This document shows positions 24,263 through 32,476 of a stretch of 64,000 nt of DNA, piece after piece; within the stretch, counting starts at the first letter, position 1; each line of letters begins with the position of its first letter. The stretch covers positions 1,951,501 through 2,015,500 of the forward strand of contig NZ_CP135162.1 in the NCBI RefSeq assembly GCF_001940165.2, written 5' to 3'. A program made the translations under genes and the position numbers. The stretch comes from Roseburia sp. 831b. Its GTDB lineage: Bacteria; Bacillota; Clostridia; Lachnospirales; Lachnospiraceae. Under the pieces are notes generated by a model. That model saw only the letters and a list, made by a program, of their open reading frames with translations, did not search any database and had not been told where the DNA came from.

Positions 24263-25441
24263 CTATACTCCAAGCTCGCCAAGCGCCTTTTCCATACGCT
24301 CTAATGCTTCCTTTATTACCCAGGTCGGGCAGGCTAAATTAAGTCGTTCAAATCCTTCGCCCGCTTTTCCAAAAATATATCCTTCATCTAAAAACCACTC
24401 TGCTTTTTGCTGCATAAAAGTCTCTAACTCTTTTCCATTCATCCCAAGCGCACGGAAATCAATCCACATCAGATAAGTTCCCTGCAATGGAGAAACTTTA
24501 ATCTGTGGAAATTTCTGTTCAAAAAACTGTTCTACCAGTTTTTTATTCTGATCAATCACCTGTAACAACTCAGCAAGCCAGTCCTCGCCATAGCGATAGG
24601 CAAGCTCGCATGCCTGATATCCTAAAATATTCAAAGCAAAATATCCTCTTGCTCCGGTCATCTTGTTACGGTAGGATGCATTCGGAATTAAAATATTGGA
24701 AGTCTGGAATCCGGCAAGGTTAAATGTCTTACTTGGCGCTGTACAGATTGCACAGTTATTCAGGTAATTATCGGAAAGCGTTCCCATCGAAACATGCTCA
24801 TATCCCGGTAAAACCAAGTCAAAATGAATCTCATCACTGATGATAAACACATGATTTTTCAAACAAATATCGGCAATACGAACCAGCTCGTCTCTTGTCC
24901 AGATACGTCCAATCGGATTATGTGGACTGCATAAAATCAATAGTTTTACTTCCTCTCTGGAAGCTTTTTCTTCAAAATCTGCAAAATCAATCGAATATGT
25001 GCCATTCTCATTTACAAGTGTAGTTTCAACAAGCATACGATCGTGCTGTCTTACCGCCATCGAAAACGGATAATAAACCGGTGTCATAATAAGGACACCA
25101 TCCCCAGGCTCTGTAAATGCCTGTACCATCTCGTGCAATGCCGGCACAACACCCGCGGTCTCAACAATCCATTCCTTTTGCGGTGTAAATCCGTGATGGC
25201 GCTTCATCCAGTCAATCACACTCTCATAATAGGAATCTGTCGCACAGGTATATCCCATAATATGCGTATCCAGATATTTTTTTAACCCTTCCATAATCTC
25301 TGGCGCATTCTTAAACTCCATATCTGCAACCGAAAAAGGTACCACTTCTTTCCCTACTTCCGGGCTCTTTTCATACATCTCGTTCCATTTCTCGGAACCT
25401 GTATCTTCTCTTCGAACTAATGTTTCAAAATCGTACTTCAT
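24263..25441 (-). CDS. MalY/PatB-type pyridoxal-phosphate C-S lyase
   Basis: The 392-residue class I/II aminotransferase-fold enzyme has VPFSVADMEFKNAPEI near the N terminus, MTPVYYPF, LLILCSPHNPIGRIW, SDEIHFDLVLPGYEH and the PLP lysine in APSKTFNLAGFQTSN (about 235). This matches cystathionine beta-lyase MalY/PatB, which splits cystathionine or cysteine conjugates to thiol, pyruvate and ammonia. The start at 25441 has GGAGG nine bases upstream. No methionine genes adjoin, so the physiological substrate is open. Confidence 0.9.
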   Translation of the reverse strand: MKYDFETLVRREDTGSEKWNEMYEKSPEVGKEVVPFSVADMEFKNAPEIMEGLKKYLDTHIMGYTCATDSYYESVIDWMKRHHGFTPQKEWIVETAGVVPALHEMVQAFTEPGDGVLIMTPVYYPFSMAVRQHDRMLVETTLVNENGTYSIDFADFEEKASREEVKLLILCSPHNPIGRIWTRDELVRIADICLKNHVFIISDEIHFDLVLPGYEHVSMGTLSDNYLNNCAICTAPSKTFNLAGFQTSNILIPNASYRNKMTGARGYFALNILGYQACELAYRYGEDWLAELLQVIDQNKKLVEQFFEQKFPQIKVSPLQGTYLMWIDFRALGMNGKELETFMQQKAEWFLDEGYIFGKAGEGFERLNLACPTWVIKEALERMEKALGELGV

Positions 25442-25549
25442 CGGGATATCCTCCACCCATTTTCCTCATGTCTACTAATCTTACCACACAATATTAAAAA
25501 GTTTAAGTAAAATTCCTATTTTTTTACCAAAAATTTATGGAATACTTTC

Positions 25550-26185
25550 TTATATCTGTTTTACCTGTTCCGCAAGGTCCTCAAAGTAATGTCCGCCTAT
25601 CTGCTTTTTCACGATTTCGCCCTCTTTTTCGTAACAGTATCCCGCTTTTGTGTATTGTTCATCACGAATACACTCTGTCCCATCGCTGGAAACAACCGTC
25701 TTCGTGCAGTAACCGTCCTCATAAAAAGCTGAATGGAACCGCTCTCCCATTTTTTCTTTTCCACGCCTTGCACATTCTTTTGTGAGATTTTCTTTCATCA
25801 GAATTGGCAGATGGGTGATGTTCATATTTCCATAAGTGAGATTTCTTTCCTGGCTTTCCAGAGTCATTGGTTTGGCAAAATTTTCTTGTTTTCCAAACAT
25901 CATAGGCTGGGCAAGAGCTTTCTGTTTTTCCTGGCTGGCTGGATGGAACACGTCTTTCTGTTCTTCCTTCATTTTCTCTGCCAGATTTTCCATCTCTTCC
26001 TCTAACTTTCTGACATCTTTGACATGAACTGTCTGCTTCCTATCTCCAGATGTCATTTCGATATCTGCGCTGCTTTTTGTCTCTGTATTTTTTTGAATTG
26101 AAGCTTCTTTATTAATTACAATTGTAGTTGTAATTTCTTTTTTTACTGTTACTTTTGTGTAAAACCCTTCTGGAAACTGATACAT
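25550..26185 (-). CDS. uncharacterised soluble protein
   Basis: The 211-residue charged protein has no signal or membrane segment. The N terminus MYQFPEGFYTKVTVKKEITTTIVIN recalls the opening of TldD/PmbA-like proteins, but the rest does not follow that family. A predicted coiled coil lies near residues 58-78 (KLEEEMENLAEKMKEEQ), then a Gln/Met-rich stretch, then a C-terminal module with CTKTVVSSDGTECIRDEQYTKAGYCYEKEG that looks like a beta-hairpin repeat. I cannot assign a function. It is monocistronic with a repeat-filled region upstream. Confidence 0.55.
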   Translation of the reverse strand: MYQFPEGFYTKVTVKKEITTTIVINKEASIQKNTETKSSADIEMTSGDRKQTVHVKDVRKLEEEMENLAEKMKEEQKDVFHPASQEKQKALAQPMMFGKQENFAKPMTLESQERNLTYGNMNITHLPILMKENLTKECARRGKEKMGERFHSAFYEDGYCTKTVVSSDGTECIRDEQYTKAGYCYEKEGEIVKKQIGGHYFEDLAEQVKQI

Positions 26186-26300
26186 GATTTTCTCCTGTCT
26201 GTCATCTTACTCTTTCTTTTTCATTATATCAGATTTTATCAAGAAAAACAGGTGCGAGACACTTCTTGCATTGCCACTTGTGGACTAAACCGGTGATTTG

Positions 26301-26532
26301 GATTACCCTAACAGTTTTAGAATTATCTTGGCAGCTTAAAATTACCTTGGCAACTCGAAATTGTCCTAGTAGCTTTAAAGTTACCTTGGCAGCTTGATGT
26401 TACACTAGCAACTTAGAATTTCCCTGACAACTTTAAAATTGCCTTGGCAGCTTTGGAATTGCCCTGGTAGTTTGATGTTTCCTCGGCAACTTTAAAATTG
26501 CCTTGGCAGCTTGAAGTTCCACCACAACTTAT
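26301..26532. repeat. degenerate 19-20-bp direct repeats, about twelve copies
   Basis: The unit approximates TTRCCTTGGCAGCTTNAAA. Copies follow head to tail with 19 or 20 bases each and one to six changes per copy, from GATTACCCTAACAG at the left to AGTTCCACCACAACTT at the right. Many copies carry TGCC-TT-GGCA, a small inverted repeat. There is no open frame with a ribosome site across it. The spacing is close to two helical turns. Confidence 0.8.
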
Positions 26533-26578
26533 AATTGCTGAAATGATACTTTACAATATAGCATCATTCTTTCTAAAA

Positions 26579-26780
26579 TTATCCAATTACAAGTCATATT
26601 TTGTTATTATGTAAACTGTTTTTTGTTCGATTATACAAGGGAAAAAGAAATTTTTAAATTTATCCAATAATCACACGTTTTTCTTTTTATTTTAGACAAT
26701 AAATTTGAAGCCTTTTGTATTTATCCAAATTGCCTATTTATGAGTTTACATAACTTATTTTTCAGACAGTTTTTGGATAA
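26579..26780. other. AT-rich stretch with four TTATCCAA sites
   Basis: TTATCCAA occurs at 26579, 26660 and 26721 and in reverse at 26773, within a strongly AT-rich gene-free 200 bp. The sites differ from the DnaA box TTATCCACA at the end of the motif. No other function is visible. Confidence 0.4.
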
Positions 26781-26803
26781 TTTTTGCAGAGCATTTTACT
26801 ATA

Positions 26804-26887
26804 TAATTCCGGGTGCCAAAAAGTAGAAGATAAATTACTTGCTGGCAAATTGTACAAAGGCAGACTAATTTTGTGACTTTTGGGAAT
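26804..26887. other. structured element, copy B
   Basis: AATTCC and CCAAAAAGT on the left pair with ACTTTTGG and GGAATT on the right. Inside, AAATTA pairs with TAATTT, and the centre reads GCTGGCAAATTGTACAAAGGC, matching copy A at 9263-9357. The outer arms have different sequences in the two copies but pair in each. Strand is undetermined. Confidence 0.5.
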
Positions 26888-26916
26888 TCTTTTCATTTCC
26901 CCACTCGCGTGAACCT

Positions 26917-26951
26917 AAAATACCGCCAGTCTCTGCGACTGACGGTATTTT
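26917..26951 (-). terminator. terminator of the relA-aspS cluster
   Basis: AAAATACCGCCAGTC and GACTGACGGTATTTT pair around a short loop (one mismatch). On the minus strand the T-run closes the transcript 64 bases after the aspS stop codon. Confidence 0.9.
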
Positions 26952-27014
26952 ATCACGTACCCCAAACACGATGTGTGTTTGATAACGGCTTCTCTTCTAT
27001 TGGAATCGTATTTT

Positions 27015-28811
27015 CTACTCTTCTTCTTCGACTTCTAATGTTTTGATATTTAATTCCTCTAACTGTTTCTCATCCACGATACCAGGTGCTTTTGTCATGA
27101 GACAGGAAGCATCTTTTACCTTAGGGAAAGCAATGACGTCACGGATGGATTCAGCGTGAACCATATGCATGACAAGACGGTCTAAGCCGTATGCAAGTCC
27201 TGCGTGTGGTGGTACACCATACTTGAAGGCATCTAACAGGAAACCAAACTGTTCATGTGCTCTTTCTTTGGTAAAGCCAAGAACCTCAAACATTTTTTCC
27301 TGAATATCGTCCTGATGGATACGGACAGAACCACCACCAAGCTCCGTACCATTTAACACGATATCGTATGCTTTTGCACGAACTGCTCCTGGATCTGTGT
27401 CAATCTTATCCCAGTCCTCTTCCATTGGCATGGTAAATGGATGATGCATTGCCATGAAACGGTTTTCTTCATCTGACCACTCAAGTAATGGGAACTCTGT
27501 TACCCATAAGAAGTTGTACTGGTTTGGATCTAACAAATCTAATTCTTTTGCAAGCTCTAAACGGAGTGCTCCAAGAACATTCCATACAATCTTGTTCTTA
27601 TCTGCTGCAAAGAGTAATAAATCTCCTGGCTGTCCGTCCATTGCTGCAACTAAAGCTTTCAGTTCTTCTTCTGTCATGAATTTTGCAAAAGAGGACTTGT
27701 AAGTGCCATCTTCATTTACTGCTAAATAAGCAAGACCTTTTGCACCGTAACCTTTTGCAAATTCTACTAATTTATCAATCTTTTTACGTGGCATAGTTGC
27801 CTGGCCTTTTGCATTGATACCACGAACAGAACCACCATTTTCAAGTGCACTGGTAAAGACGGAGAATCCACATCCTTTGACGACATCGGATACATCCTGT
27901 AATTCCATGCCAAAACGGGTATCTGGCTTATCAGAACCGAAGCGGTCCATTGCTTCCTGCCACGGCATTCTTGGTAATGGAAGCTGTACATCTACGCCGA
28001 TTGCTTCTTTGAAAATGTATTTTAATAATCTTTCATTGACTTCTAAGACATCTTCTACGTCTACGAAAGATAATTCCATATCAGCCTGTGTAAATTCCGG
28101 CTGTCTGTCTGCACGAAGATCCTCGTCACGGAAACATCTTGCAATCTGGAAGTAACGATCATATCCAGAGCACATCAAAAGCTGTTTGTAAAGCTGTGGA
28201 GACTGTGGAAGTGCATAAAAATGTCCCGGATGAACACGGCTTGGTACTAAGTAGTCTCTTGCTCCTTCTGGAGTCGATTTACAAAGCATTGGTGTCTCGA
28301 TTTCCAAGAAACCTTCGTTCATCATAAACTGTCTCATTAAGTTTGCTACCTTGCTTCTTAACATCAGGTTCTTCTGGATGTCAGGTCTTCTTAAATCAAG
28401 GTAACGATATTTCAAACGGATGTCATCCTTTGTCTGGCTGTTCTCTTCAATCTGGAAAGGTGGTGTCTCAGATTCGGAAAGAATACGGATATCAGATGCA
28501 ATGACCTCGATATCTCCGGTTGCAAGATTTTCATTTACAGCTGCGGAACGTTTCTCCACTTTACCGGTAACAGCGATTACAAATTCGCTTCTTAAACGCT
28601 CTGCTTTTTCATATCCTTCTTTTCCAACTGTGTCTTCGTTGAACACAAGCTGTAAGATTCCGGAACGATCTCTAAGATCGATAAAAATCAAACTTCCTAA
28701 ATTTCTTCTTTTCTGTACCCAGCCCATAACGGTTACAGTTTCTCCAATGTTTTTATTGGAAACTTCGGTACATCTGTGACTTCTGTGAAGTCCGCGCATT
28801 GACTCTGCCAT
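27015..28811 (-). CDS. aspS: aspartyl-tRNA synthetase
   Basis: The 598-residue class II synthetase is of bacterial length. It has an N-terminal OB-fold anticodon domain (VMGWVQKRRNLGSLIFIDLRDRSG), motif 1 around RSKVANLMRQFMMNEGFLEIETP, motif 2 FRDEDLRADRQPEFTQADMELSF, the bacterial GAD insertion (about residues 290-420), and motif 3 GLAYGLDRLVM. It charges tRNA-Asp. The anticodon-domain and GatCAB status that would show a non-discriminating enzyme cannot be judged. It is last in the relA - MBL - hemZ - hisS - aspS run, 95 bases after hisS, with a terminator downstream. No T-box leader is seen. Confidence 0.97.
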   Translation of the reverse strand: MAESMRGLHRSHRCTEVSNKNIGETVTVMGWVQKRRNLGSLIFIDLRDRSGILQLVFNEDTVGKEGYEKAERLRSEFVIAVTGKVEKRSAAVNENLATGDIEVIASDIRILSESETPPFQIEENSQTKDDIRLKYRYLDLRRPDIQKNLMLRSKVANLMRQFMMNEGFLEIETPMLCKSTPEGARDYLVPSRVHPGHFYALPQSPQLYKQLLMCSGYDRYFQIARCFRDEDLRADRQPEFTQADMELSFVDVEDVLEVNERLLKYIFKEAIGVDVQLPLPRMPWQEAMDRFGSDKPDTRFGMELQDVSDVVKGCGFSVFTSALENGGSVRGINAKGQATMPRKKIDKLVEFAKGYGAKGLAYLAVNEDGTYKSSFAKFMTEEELKALVAAMDGQPGDLLLFAADKNKIVWNVLGALRLELAKELDLLDPNQYNFLWVTEFPLLEWSDEENRFMAMHHPFTMPMEEDWDKIDTDPGAVRAKAYDIVLNGTELGGGSVRIHQDDIQEKMFEVLGFTKERAHEQFGFLLDAFKYGVPPHAGLAYGLDRLVMHMVHAESIRDVIAFPKVKDASCLMTKAPGIVDEKQLEELNIKTLEVEEEE

Positions 28812-28906
28812 AACAATTTCCTCTCTATTTCTACTAAAAATTTATCATTCACACATTTTCCTTTGAAAAATGTGATATCTGTCCATTCACACCTTAAAAA
28901 TGATGA

Positions 28907-30166
28907 CTAATCATTGTCGTGATTGAAAAATTCGATAATGTCTTTGTAGCCTTCTGCTGCAAGTTTTTCTTTCTGGAACTTCTTGTTCTTATTCATACGG
29001 ACAACCAAAACCTGTTTTCCGGCTGTTCTTTCTTCCTGCGCTTTTGCAATGACTGCATTTAATTTTTCTGTCGGATAATTTTTTTCAATCAGATATGCAA
29101 CCTTTGGACGCTGCATTGGAACTTCAAATCCACTTTCCATTAACAATAAGACAATTCTTTCAAATCCGATGGAAAATCCACAGGCCGGAATGTCCTGTCC
29201 GGTAAATTTGCCAACCATCTTATCGTAACGTCCGCCGCCACCGCAGGCAGCACCAAGTTCTGGCATTGCGATTTCAAAAATAGTTCCGGTATAATAGCTC
29301 ATTCCACGAACCAGGGTAGGATCAAAGACCAGTTTAAAGTCCGCTGTCTTTGCACCATCTACGGTTGTGATGATTTCCTGTAAGTTCTGTCTAACTTCCG
29401 GGTCTAAGTAATCTTTCAAAGTAGAAGCAAGGTAAGAAAGACCATCTTTTGCCTGTTCCACTCCCTTAAATAACTCTAAGTATTTCTCAATGGATTCTTT
29501 TGCATAACCTTCTTTTGCAAGTTCTTCTGCAACACCATCAAGACCAATCTTATCCATCTTATCTAAAATGATAAACACGGTATCGAATTCTTCTTCCGGG
29601 AATCCGCTGTAAGACGCCATTGCTTTTAAGATTCTTCTCTCGTTGATTCGAATCTCAAAGTTCTTGAATCCAAGTCTTCCAATTGTTGTAGTTGTAGCAA
29701 GAATTAACTCAATTTCAGCAAGGTTGCTTGGCTCACCGATGATATCGATATCACACTGCATGAACTGTCTGTAACGGCCTCGCTGTGGTCTGTCTGCTCT
29801 CCATACGCTTCCCATCTGAAGAGATTTGAATGGGGATGGCAAATCATTGGAATTATTCGCATAATAACGGACAAGTGGTACGGTCAAATCGTAACGCATA
29901 CCAAAGTCTGTAATATCTGCTTCTGTTTTGGCCTCGTCTAATTTGAGTTTTTCGCCACGTTTCATTACCTTGAAAATAAGTTTTTCATTTTCTCCACCCT
30001 GCTTGTTGCTAAGGTTGGCAATGTTTTCCATACATGGTGTTTCAATCGGGGTAAAACCAAAACTTCTATATGTCTCTTTGATTACCTGCTGCACATAATC
30101 ACGAATCTGCATTTCCTGAGGTAAAATATCTTTCATTCCGTTGACCGGTTTTTTACTTAATGCCAT
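28907..30166 (-). CDS. hisS: histidyl-tRNA synthetase
   Basis: The 419-residue class II synthetase has GMKDILP at the N terminus, motif 2 region LRYDLTVPLVRYYANN...RGRYRQFMQCDIDIIGE, the histidine-specific signatures LVFDPTLVRGMSYYTGTIFE and GGGGRYDKMVGKF, and CGFSIGFERI as motif 3. The C-terminal anticodon-binding domain follows from about residue 325. Its start overlaps the end of hemZ by ten bases, so the two are translationally coupled. Confidence 0.97.
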   Translation of the reverse strand: MALSKKPVNGMKDILPQEMQIRDYVQQVIKETYRSFGFTPIETPCMENIANLSNKQGGENEKLIFKVMKRGEKLKLDEAKTEADITDFGMRYDLTVPLVRYYANNSNDLPSPFKSLQMGSVWRADRPQRGRYRQFMQCDIDIIGEPSNLAEIELILATTTTIGRLGFKNFEIRINERRILKAMASYSGFPEEEFDTVFIILDKMDKIGLDGVAEELAKEGYAKESIEKYLELFKGVEQAKDGLSYLASTLKDYLDPEVRQNLQEIITTVDGAKTADFKLVFDPTLVRGMSYYTGTIFEIAMPELGAACGGGGRYDKMVGKFTGQDIPACGFSIGFERIVLLLMESGFEVPMQRPKVAYLIEKNYPTEKLNAVIAKAQEERTAGKQVLVVRMNKNKKFQKEKLAAEGYKDIIEFFNHDND

Positions 30167-31725
30167 GAGATTTCCTCCATTTTTCTGATTTTTCGTTCTA
30201 TCATTTCATCTACACGATTCAAATACTCTTCCACATTTTTCACGTTCTCGACACGTTCCATGCGGTAGCCTTGTTGCTTTTCGTCCTCAAAAACAAACTT
30301 TGTGGTAGAACCGGCACCAAGTGCCATTATAGTCTGTTTTTCTTCCATAATCAAGACATTATAGATACCTGCTTTGCCTTTTGACGCATAACCGACATTT
30401 TCCAGGTTGCCAGCCATACTTTTCTGGCGGTATAAATAATACGGCTCTAAGCCAAGTTCTTTTGCATATTGCTCCGCAAGTTCCATATGTTCCTGGGTAT
30501 TGACGATTTCATATTCCTGGTACTGGTCCTTGAACATATTCAGTCTTGCCGCACGTTTTAGGGCAAGTGAATGGACGGTCAGGTTGTCCGGTTTTAATTC
30601 CTTGATACACTCCATAGTGTGTCTGACATCCTCAAGGTTCTCACCCGGAAGACCCATAATCAAATCCATATTGATATCATCAAATCCAATCTCCCTTGCC
30701 ATCTGAAAGCTCTCTATCGTCTGCTCTACTGTGTGATGTCTGCCAATCAGTTTTAGCGTTTCCTGCTTCATGGTCTGTGGATTGATGGAAATTCTTGTAA
30801 TATGATGTTGATAAAGAACTTCTAGCTTTTCTCTTGTAATACTGTCCGGTCTTCCCGCTTCCACCGTAAATTCCAGGCAGTCTGATAAATCAAAACTACA
30901 TTTAATTTTTCGAATCAGGCGGTCTAACTGATACGCCTCTAACGTGGTCGGTGTTCCTCCTCCAATATAGATGGAATTGAGATGTTTTTTTGCAAATTTT
31001 ACAGCTACAAAATCAATCTCTTTTTCCAGCGCATCCAGATAAGCATCCATGCGGTTTCGCCAGGACGCAAGCGGATAAGAGGTAAACGAGCAGTAAAGAC
31101 AGGTCGTCGGGCAGAACGGAATTCCAATGTAAAGACTGTATCCGTCCTTATAATCAATCCTCCTTAGCATCGCAAGTTCGCGCTTTGCAATGTCAATAGA
31201 AAGATTGATTTTTTCATCGGAGGCAAGATATGTCTCTTTCATGTGCGCGCGGATTGCGTCCTCGCTCTCGCCCTCTTCTAACAACTTCATCGGAATCTTC
31301 GTCGGACGGATGCCGGTTAAGGTTCCCCACGGCAATTTCTTGTTACAATACTCAGACAGCATCTCGTAGAGCGCCTGTTTTAATTGATTCTTCGTCTCGG
31401 TTCTATCCGAAAAATCAACTACAATTGTCTTTTCTTTTAAAATTTCCTCTGTTTTAGCCTGGGAAAAAATCTCATCCAGCGAACGTTTCTTGATTCTTGA
31501 ATGACTATCCTGGAACATATCCACAGGTACATCCCCGTAGGAATAACTTTTCCACAAAAAATGAATGTTTTCCTGTGCATAAGTAATCTCCCAGTACATC
31601 GTCACAATCTCTTCGAACTTCTTTTCCTCATTCGAAACACTTACGTTTTCTTTCGGGAAAAAGGCTTTCATCAAAGAATGAATATCATATTCAAATTCAG
31701 GTTTACTTACTTTTACAACTATCAT
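30157..31725 (-). CDS. hemZ: coproporphyrinogen dehydrogenase HemZ (radical SAM)
   Basis: The 522-residue protein has an N-terminal extension of about 160 residues typical of HemZ, then a radical SAM core with CX3CX2C in FCPTTCLYCSF (about residue 206), YIGGGTPTTL, and RISINPQTMKQETL. HemZ-type proteins are related to oxygen-independent coproporphyrinogen oxidase HemN. In heme-poor Clostridia the true substrate is uncertain, and no other heme genes are here. The position between the MBL-hydrolase and hisS genes is conserved in Clostridia. Confidence 0.92.
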   Translation of the reverse strand: MIVVKVSKPEFEYDIHSLMKAFFPKENVSVSNEEKKFEEIVTMYWEITYAQENIHFLWKSYSYGDVPVDMFQDSHSRIKKRSLDEIFSQAKTEEILKEKTIVVDFSDRTETKNQLKQALYEMLSEYCNKKLPWGTLTGIRPTKIPMKLLEEGESEDAIRAHMKETYLASDEKINLSIDIAKRELAMLRRIDYKDGYSLYIGIPFCPTTCLYCSFTSYPLASWRNRMDAYLDALEKEIDFVAVKFAKKHLNSIYIGGGTPTTLEAYQLDRLIRKIKCSFDLSDCLEFTVEAGRPDSITREKLEVLYQHHITRISINPQTMKQETLKLIGRHHTVEQTIESFQMAREIGFDDINMDLIMGLPGENLEDVRHTMECIKELKPDNLTVHSLALKRAARLNMFKDQYQEYEIVNTQEHMELAEQYAKELGLEPYYLYRQKSMAGNLENVGYASKGKAGIYNVLIMEEKQTIMALGAGSTTKFVFEDEKQQGYRMERVENVKNVEEYLNRVDEMIERKIRKMEEISWH

Positions 31726-31751
31726 CTTTTACTCCATTACATGGGTTTCTT

Positions 31752-32381
31752 CTATAAATATGGGTTATACATCCGCTCAGTTCCGATGGAAGTCAACTCA
31801 TTATGTCCGGTATAGACCATTGTCTCATCCGGCAGCGGCATCAGTTTTTCCTTGATGGAACGCACAATTGCAGACGCACTTCCTTTTGGGAAATCGGTTC
31901 TGCCAACCGATGTGCAAAAAAGGGTGTCCCCACTAAACACTGCATTCTGATAAGGGAAATAATAGCAGCAGCCTCCCACCGTATGACCCGGTGTGTGAAG
32001 CACACGGATGTGAAATCCTGCCAAATCAAGTTCCTGCTCATCTTTTAAATAATGATCCGCATGAAAAACGCGCTGTGTGCCTTCCCAGCCACTTAAATTC
32101 AGTTCTGGATTCTCTAACGTTTCCTTCTCTGCTTCCTGTGCATAAATCTCTACCTGCAAAAGTTTTGCTAACTCCTCTGCCCCTGTCGCATGATCAAAAT
32201 GACCATGGGTTAACAGAATTGCAACCGGTTTTAACTGCTCTTCCTGCACTTTTTTTGCAAGCTCTTTTGCACTCGCACCCGGATCAATGACTATCACTTC
32301 CTTGGTGTCATCGTTTATCGCAAAATAACAGTTTGTCTGTACCATTCCAACTACATATTGTTCTACTCTAAGTGGTGCCAT
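31752..32381 (-). CDS. metallo-beta-lactamase fold hydrolase (glyoxalase II-like)
   Basis: The 209-residue protein has metal motifs THGHFDHATG (about residue 58), a HTPGHTVGGCCYYF histidine, FSGDTLFCTSVGRTD with the bridging Asp, and a final TGHNEL histidine. This is the compact YcbL/glyoxalase II-like subgroup that hydrolyses thioesters such as S-lactoylglutathione analogues. It lies 26 bases upstream of hemZ in the relA cluster. The substrate is not known. Confidence 0.88.
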   Translation of the reverse strand: MAPLRVEQYVVGMVQTNCYFAINDDTKEVIVIDPGASAKELAKKVQEEQLKPVAILLTHGHFDHATGAEELAKLLQVEIYAQEAEKETLENPELNLSGWEGTQRVFHADHYLKDEQELDLAGFHIRVLHTPGHTVGGCCYYFPYQNAVFSGDTLFCTSVGRTDFPKGSASAIVRSIKEKLMPLPDETMVYTGHNELTSIGTERMYNPYL

Positions 32382-32440
32382 CTTAACATCCTCATCTTTC
32401 TATCCAAACTGTGGACTTTCCTCTGCTTCTCTTATTCAGA

Positions 32441-32476
32441 AAAGAAACCACCGTACTGTTAGCCGGTGGTTCTTTC
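32441..32476 (-). terminator. terminator-like hairpin overlapping the relA stop codon
   Basis: GAAAGAACCACCGG pairs with CGGTGGTTTCTTT on the minus strand, with the TAA stop at the loop edge and TTTCTTTT downstream. It would reduce read-through from relA into the MBL-hydrolase gene 78 bases on. Confidence 0.75.

Noticed and set aside
26301..26532. CRISPR array or plasmid origin
   Set aside because: Units are contiguous without spacers; no replication initiator, partition gene or cas gene is in the window.
28812..28906. T-box leader upstream of aspS or hisS
   Set aside because: The hisS-aspS gap is only 95 bases and hisS overlaps hemZ; no GGTGG-type T-box sequence is present.
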